The notes below the pieces were generated by a model. That model searched no databases and was not told the DNA's origin. It saw nothing but the letters and a program-made list of their open reading frames with translations. Source: JAGQPD01 sp020426865 (GTDB lineage: Bacteria > Planctomycetota > Planctomycetia > Pirellulales > Pirellulaceae). From it: 64,000 bases of DNA. Positions within the stretch are counted from its first letter, which is position 1. Every line of letters begins with the position of its first letter. Positions 60,678-64,000 of the stretch are shown here, one piece after another. Made by a program: the position numbers and the translations under genes. The DNA is taken from NCBI GenBank assembly GCA_041399065.1, contig JAWKTN010000002.1:372001-436000 (forward strand), read 5' to 3'.

Positions 60678-63671
60678 ATGGCATTGATTGATTTTTCCAT
60701 CAAGAATCGCTACGCGATATTGGCGGCTTGCCTGGCACTGTGTGTGCTGAGGGCGGCAATGATTCCGGGGATCACGATTGATATCCTCCCCGATTTCAAA
60801 CGGCCTGTCGTTGTCAGTTTCTTTTCGTATCCGGGATTGCCGACCGTCGATATGGAAAAGTCCGTCACATCACGAGTGGAGCGTGCGTTGACATTGGCGG
60901 GCAAGATCGAGCATCAGGAATCGCGAACCGTTCCCGGGGCAGCGGTGATTAAGGTCTTCTTTCAACCGGGTGCCGACCCGAGCTCGGCGATGAACGACAT
61001 CGTCAATCTCGAGGCGAGCGACATGTTTCACTTGCCGCCGGGAATCGAATGGCCGTTCACCTTACGTAGCGAACCAGCAAACCTGCCGGTTGTGTTGGCC
61101 GCGATCTCGGGGGAAGGGCTAAGTGAGTCGGAACTTTTTACGATTGGCTATTATGCCGTACGAAACAAGATGGGCGGATTAAAAGGCGTGCAGATCCCAC
61201 ATCCATTCGGCGGCAAGTTTCGTCAGATGATGGTCTACGTCGATCCGGCGAAACTGCAGGCGTATCAACTCGGACCCACCGACGTCGTGGACGCGCTCCG
61301 CAAGTCAAATCTCGTGCTGGCCGCAGGCTCCGCACGAATCGGTGATCTGGATTATCAAATCCACCCGCAAAACACACTCCCCAACGTTGCGGATATCGAG
61401 GCCGTGCCGATTACGGTGCGTGAGGGCGGCCCAATCTTTATTCGTGATGTTGCGCGGGTCGCCGATGACGCGGCGCTGCAATACAACATCGTACGAGTCA
61501 ATGGAAGTCGCAGCGTCTACTGCCCGCTACTGAGGGAACCAGGCGAAAACACGATCGCCGTTGTCGATCGCATCTATGAGGGAATCCGTACCGAAATCCC
61601 GAAAATGAAACAGCGAGGAGACATCCCGGAGGCCACGGAAGTCACGCTGGTATCTGATCAGTCAGGATACATTCGAAAGGCCATGGATGACCTGTTCCAC
61701 GAAGTCGGGATGGGTGCGTTGCTTGTCGCGATCGTCGTATTGGCATTTCTCCGACGGTTGTTGCCCACGGTGATCATTGTGGCCACGATCTTGTTTTCGA
61801 TCTTGATTGGCGCTCTGGGATTCGCCTTAACTGGCGAGACGATCAATGTGATGACGCTGGGTGGTATCGCCCTGGCCGTCGGCACGGTTGTCGACGCAGG
61901 GATCGTGGTCGTGGAGAACATTATTCGTCACCACGCGATGGGCAAGTCGGCCGAGGCAGCGACACGAGATGGCACGTATGAGGTAGCCGGTGCCATTTTG
62001 GCGGGGACCGTGACCACACTTGTCGTTTTTCTACCCGCGTTGTTTTTGTCGGGCATGATCAGTTACCTGTTCGTGCCACTGGCCTTGGCGGCGACGCTGA
62101 CAATTGGGGCGTCGTACATTCTGGCGTTGACCATTGTCCCGGCATTCTGTGCCACGTTCGTGCTCTATCCACAGCTTGGCACAGAATTATTTCCGACGGT
62201 GGATGCCGGATCGTTTGAAGTCCGCATCAAGACTCTGCCGGGCACGAAATTAGAGCAGACGGAAGAGCTAGTCGCCAACCTGGAAGCGTCGATCAAGGAT
62301 GTCATTCCCGAGAACGAAATCGAGGCGTTGATCGCGAACATTGGATTGCCGGTAGGAAAAGGAGCGGGGTTCTCCACGGTATTGAGTCCCAACTCCGGTC
62401 CCGATACGGCGTATATCATCGTCAATCTAAAGTCTTCTAACCGCCGGACGCCGACGGCCTCTTACGTCAAGCAGCTTCGTAAGCGATTTGCTGAGGAATA
62501 CCCGCTGGAGCAGTTTCTTTTTGTTACCGGAGGCATTGTCAACATGGCCCTGAATGAGGGCGTTCCGACTCCGATTAATGTGCAGGTTTCGGCCGGTTCG
62601 CTGGGACAATGTCGCGATACGGCGGAAGAGGTTGTCAACGTGATCCGCTCTATCCCTGGTACCGCCGACGTACAGATCGCGCAATCGTTGGATTATCCCC
62701 AATATGATGTGCAAGTTGACCGAACACGGGCGAAGTACATGGGGATTGATCAGGAGGAGGTTGCTCAATCGGTGCTCACGGCACTAGGGTCGAGCGTGGG
62801 ATTTGCACCGACGATCTGGATTGATCCCAAGTCAGGTACCGATTTTTTCATGGGGGTACAGTACGAATCGAACGAGTTTCAAAGCCTTGAGCAACTGCAG
62901 AGCATGCCGATATCGCTAACCACCGCCGAGGGACCTGTCACGATTCCGCTTTCGAACGTGGCAACGCTACGGAGGGTCAATATCCCGGGGGAAGTGGCCC
63001 ACTACAACATTGCTCGGGTCTACGACATACAAGTTAACGTGGCAGGCCGAGATCTTGGCAGCGTGGCAAATGCCATTGATGCAGCACTTGCGAAGATGGA
63101 GTTTGCCAACGGAGTATCGGTGGAACTGAGGGGCCCAGTGGCGGCGATGCGAACCGGCATGAAGACGCTTGGAGTTGGCTTGATTGTGGCGATTGTGCTG
63201 ATCTATCTAGTACTGATGGCACAATTTCGGTCATTTGTCGACCCGCTGATCATCATGTTGGCGGTCCCTTTGGGACTTGGCGGTGTAATCCTTGTGCTCC
63301 ATCTTACGAACACCTATGTGAGCATCCAGTCGCTGATGGGGACGTTGATGATGACCGGTGTGGTAGTCAACAAGTCGATCTTGCTGGTCGAATTCGCGAA
63401 CCGGAGACGTGAGGACGGATGTTCGGCACAGCAAGCGGCGTTGTCTGCGGCACAAGTACGATTACGGCCCATCTTGATGACGTCACTCACACTGGTTGCT
63501 TCGATGCTGCCGCTTGCATTTCAGCTTTCGCCTGGCAATGAAGCGATGCTACCTTTGGCCCGTGCATTGTTGGGGGGGATGTCCATCTCCACACTGTTGA
63601 CGTTGGTCCTCGTCCCTTGCGTTTACGTGGTTGTGCATCAACAGCATTGGGGCAACTCATCACGTACTTAA
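60678..63671 (+). CDS. RND efflux permease, apparently lacking TM7
   Basis: 997 residues from MALIDFSIKNRYAILAACLA. TM1 is followed by the porter domain (PDFKRPVVVSFFSYPGLP, VEMEKS-type start), TM2-6 with GGIALAVGTVVDAGIVVVEN (the TM4 Asp relay), and second-half helices ending GMSISTLLTLVLVPCVYVVV. Between TM6 and the second porter domain the sequence runs directly LTIVPAFCATFVLYPQLGTE-LFPTVDAG (about 482-508). The usual cytoplasmic helix and TM7, about 45 residues, are absent, in frame. Substrate is not decided by sequence; proximity to zur suggests metal. A start at 60642 is less likely. Confidence 0.9.
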   Translation: MALIDFSIKNRYAILAACLALCVLRAAMIPGITIDILPDFKRPVVVSFFSYPGLPTVDMEKSVTSRVERALTLAGKIEHQESRTVPGAAVIKVFFQPGADPSSAMNDIVNLEASDMFHLPPGIEWPFTLRSEPANLPVVLAAISGEGLSESELFTIGYYAVRNKMGGLKGVQIPHPFGGKFRQMMVYVDPAKLQAYQLGPTDVVDALRKSNLVLAAGSARIGDLDYQIHPQNTLPNVADIEAVPITVREGGPIFIRDVARVADDAALQYNIVRVNGSRSVYCPLLREPGENTIAVVDRIYEGIRTEIPKMKQRGDIPEATEVTLVSDQSGYIRKAMDDLFHEVGMGALLVAIVVLAFLRRLLPTVIIVATILFSILIGALGFALTGETINVMTLGGIALAVGTVVDAGIVVVENIIRHHAMGKSAEAATRDGTYEVAGAILAGTVTTLVVFLPALFLSGMISYLFVPLALAATLTIGASYILALTIVPAFCATFVLYPQLGTELFPTVDAGSFEVRIKTLPGTKLEQTEELVANLEASIKDVIPENEIEALIANIGLPVGKGAGFSTVLSPNSGPDTAYIIVNLKSSNRRTPTASYVKQLRKRFAEEYPLEQFLFVTGGIVNMALNEGVPTPINVQVSAGSLGQCRDTAEEVVNVIRSIPGTADVQIAQSLDYPQYDVQVDRTRAKYMGIDQEEVAQSVLTALGSSVGFAPTIWIDPKSGTDFFMGVQYESNEFQSLEQLQSMPISLTTAEGPVTIPLSNVATLRRVNIPGEVAHYNIARVYDIQVNVAGRDLGSVANAIDAALAKMEFANGVSVELRGPVAAMRTGMKTLGVGLIVAIVLIYLVLMAQFRSFVDPLIIMLAVPLGLGGVILVLHLTNTYVSIQSLMGTLMMTGVVVNKSILLVEFANRRREDGCSAQQAALSAAQVRLRPILMTSLTLVASMLPLAFQLSPGNEAMLPLARALLGGMSISTLLTLVLVPCVYVVVHQQHWGNSSRT

Positions 63672-63702
63672 GTGCCCGTTAGGGACATGTCCCCTCAAGG
63701 CG

Positions 63703-64000
63703 TCACGGATCGGTCGCGAAAATCCCAATCATGTTTTGCGCGAGTAGCCTGATATCGGAGCGCGGCCAAACGCGAGTTCCGATATCCAGCTCGTCATCGG
63801 TTACCACCGCGGTGACGGAGGGATCGCCTTCCGCGTAAGGGCGTGTGTTGAGCGCCGCGCGCCAAACCTCAATCTTGCAGGCACTGGTTTGCGTGTCTCC
63901 CTCGACCAGCACCAGTTGACAATTCGCGAACATTGGAGCGAACGAATCGTATCGCACGTCGTTGTCAGATCCGTCAGACGCATCAGGCGGCCAGAAGATC
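63703..64000 (-). CDS. mobB: Molybdopterin-guanine dinucleotide biosynthesis protein MobB, partial
   Basis: Only the C-terminal 98 residues are in the window; the gene continues beyond 64000. Upstream of an in-frame GTG the frame remains open to the edge (IFWPPDASDGSDNDV), so the true start is outside. QLVLVEGDTQTSACKIEVWR matches the MobB block (D..lvEG......Kiev.R), followed by DPSVTAVVTDDELD. MobB supports attachment of nucleotide to molybdopterin. Confidence 0.75.
   Translation of the reverse strand, partial: IFWPPDASDGSDNDVRYDSFAPMFANCQLVLVEGDTQTSACKIEVWRAALNTRPYAEGDPSVTAVVTDDELDIGTRVWPRSDIRLLAQNMIGIFATDP

Overview
The window looks like chromosomal DNA of a planctomycete, probably of the Pirellulales or Rhodopirellula type. 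The evidence is the mix of protein families: DUF1559 prepilin-like proteins, dockerin-type calcium loops of the form DYNGDGxVDAADYTxWKDNFG, PEP-CTERM sorting tails, large secreted proteins of planctomycete type, and several planctomycete-type conserved hypotheticals. Lineage and family names come from recognition of motifs; no database was searched.

Region 1 (1-14.2 kb) is a decayed accessory island. It starts with the tail of a frameshifted IS21-type istB. Next comes a cluster of secreted genes (a dockerin loop protein, a choice-of-anchor L protein interrupted by an in-frame TGA, and a PEP-CTERM-like protein), then an ISAs1-family transposase stump. After that lie the remains of a CRISPR-Cas locus: two 36-nt repeats at 5869-5977 and two more, the last degenerate, at 9482-9578. 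They are separated by 3.5 kb that holds a serine-recombinase tail, small hypotheticals, a MerR/excisionase-like HTH gene, a DUF433/DUF5615 toxin-antitoxin-like pair, an internally deleted Cas3 of type I-G flavour, and two truncated coupled genes. An operon of DUF2975 membrane protein, XRE regulator and ankyrin-repeat protein follows, then three pseudogenes (a transposase, a glycosyltransferase and an ISNCY transposase) and a tRNA-Ser.

Region 2 (14.4-27.5 kb) is mostly housekeeping: a D-lactate-type dehydrogenase, a Trm112-like protein and HIT pair, a 1,300-residue secreted protein, purine nucleoside phosphorylase, cyclophilin, dodecin, PPK2 polyphosphate kinase, a HEAT-repeat protein and a sulfatase-fold protein. 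Three copies of a palindromic repeat of roughly 130-170 bp are scattered here.

Region 3 (27.6-41.5 kb) is a divergent exopolysaccharide cluster: WecG/TagA transferase, O-antigen ligase/polymerase and Wzz-like protein leftward; GNAT/FemAB-like protein, polysaccharide deacetylase, flippase and GT4 rightward. PlsC-like acyltransferase, CdsA, a zincin-like protein, FabI and a NUDIX hydrolase follow.

Region 4 (41.6-49.7 kb) has a GAF/sigma-54 activator, a frameshifted penicillin acylase, a tRNA-Lys, and a run of gene fragments around an Uma2 protein.

Region 5 (49.7-63.7 kb) reads as a metal, probably zinc, module. A leftward cluster of seven secreted or membrane genes includes a His-rich PEP-CTERM protein resembling the all3515 Zur-repressed family. 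It faces a rightward Fur/Zur-type regulator across a 757-bp spacer that carries three TGCAR-N5-TTGCA dyads. A TolC-like lipoprotein and a divergent adaptor/RND pump pair follow; the pump appears to lack one transmembrane segment. The window ends inside mobB.
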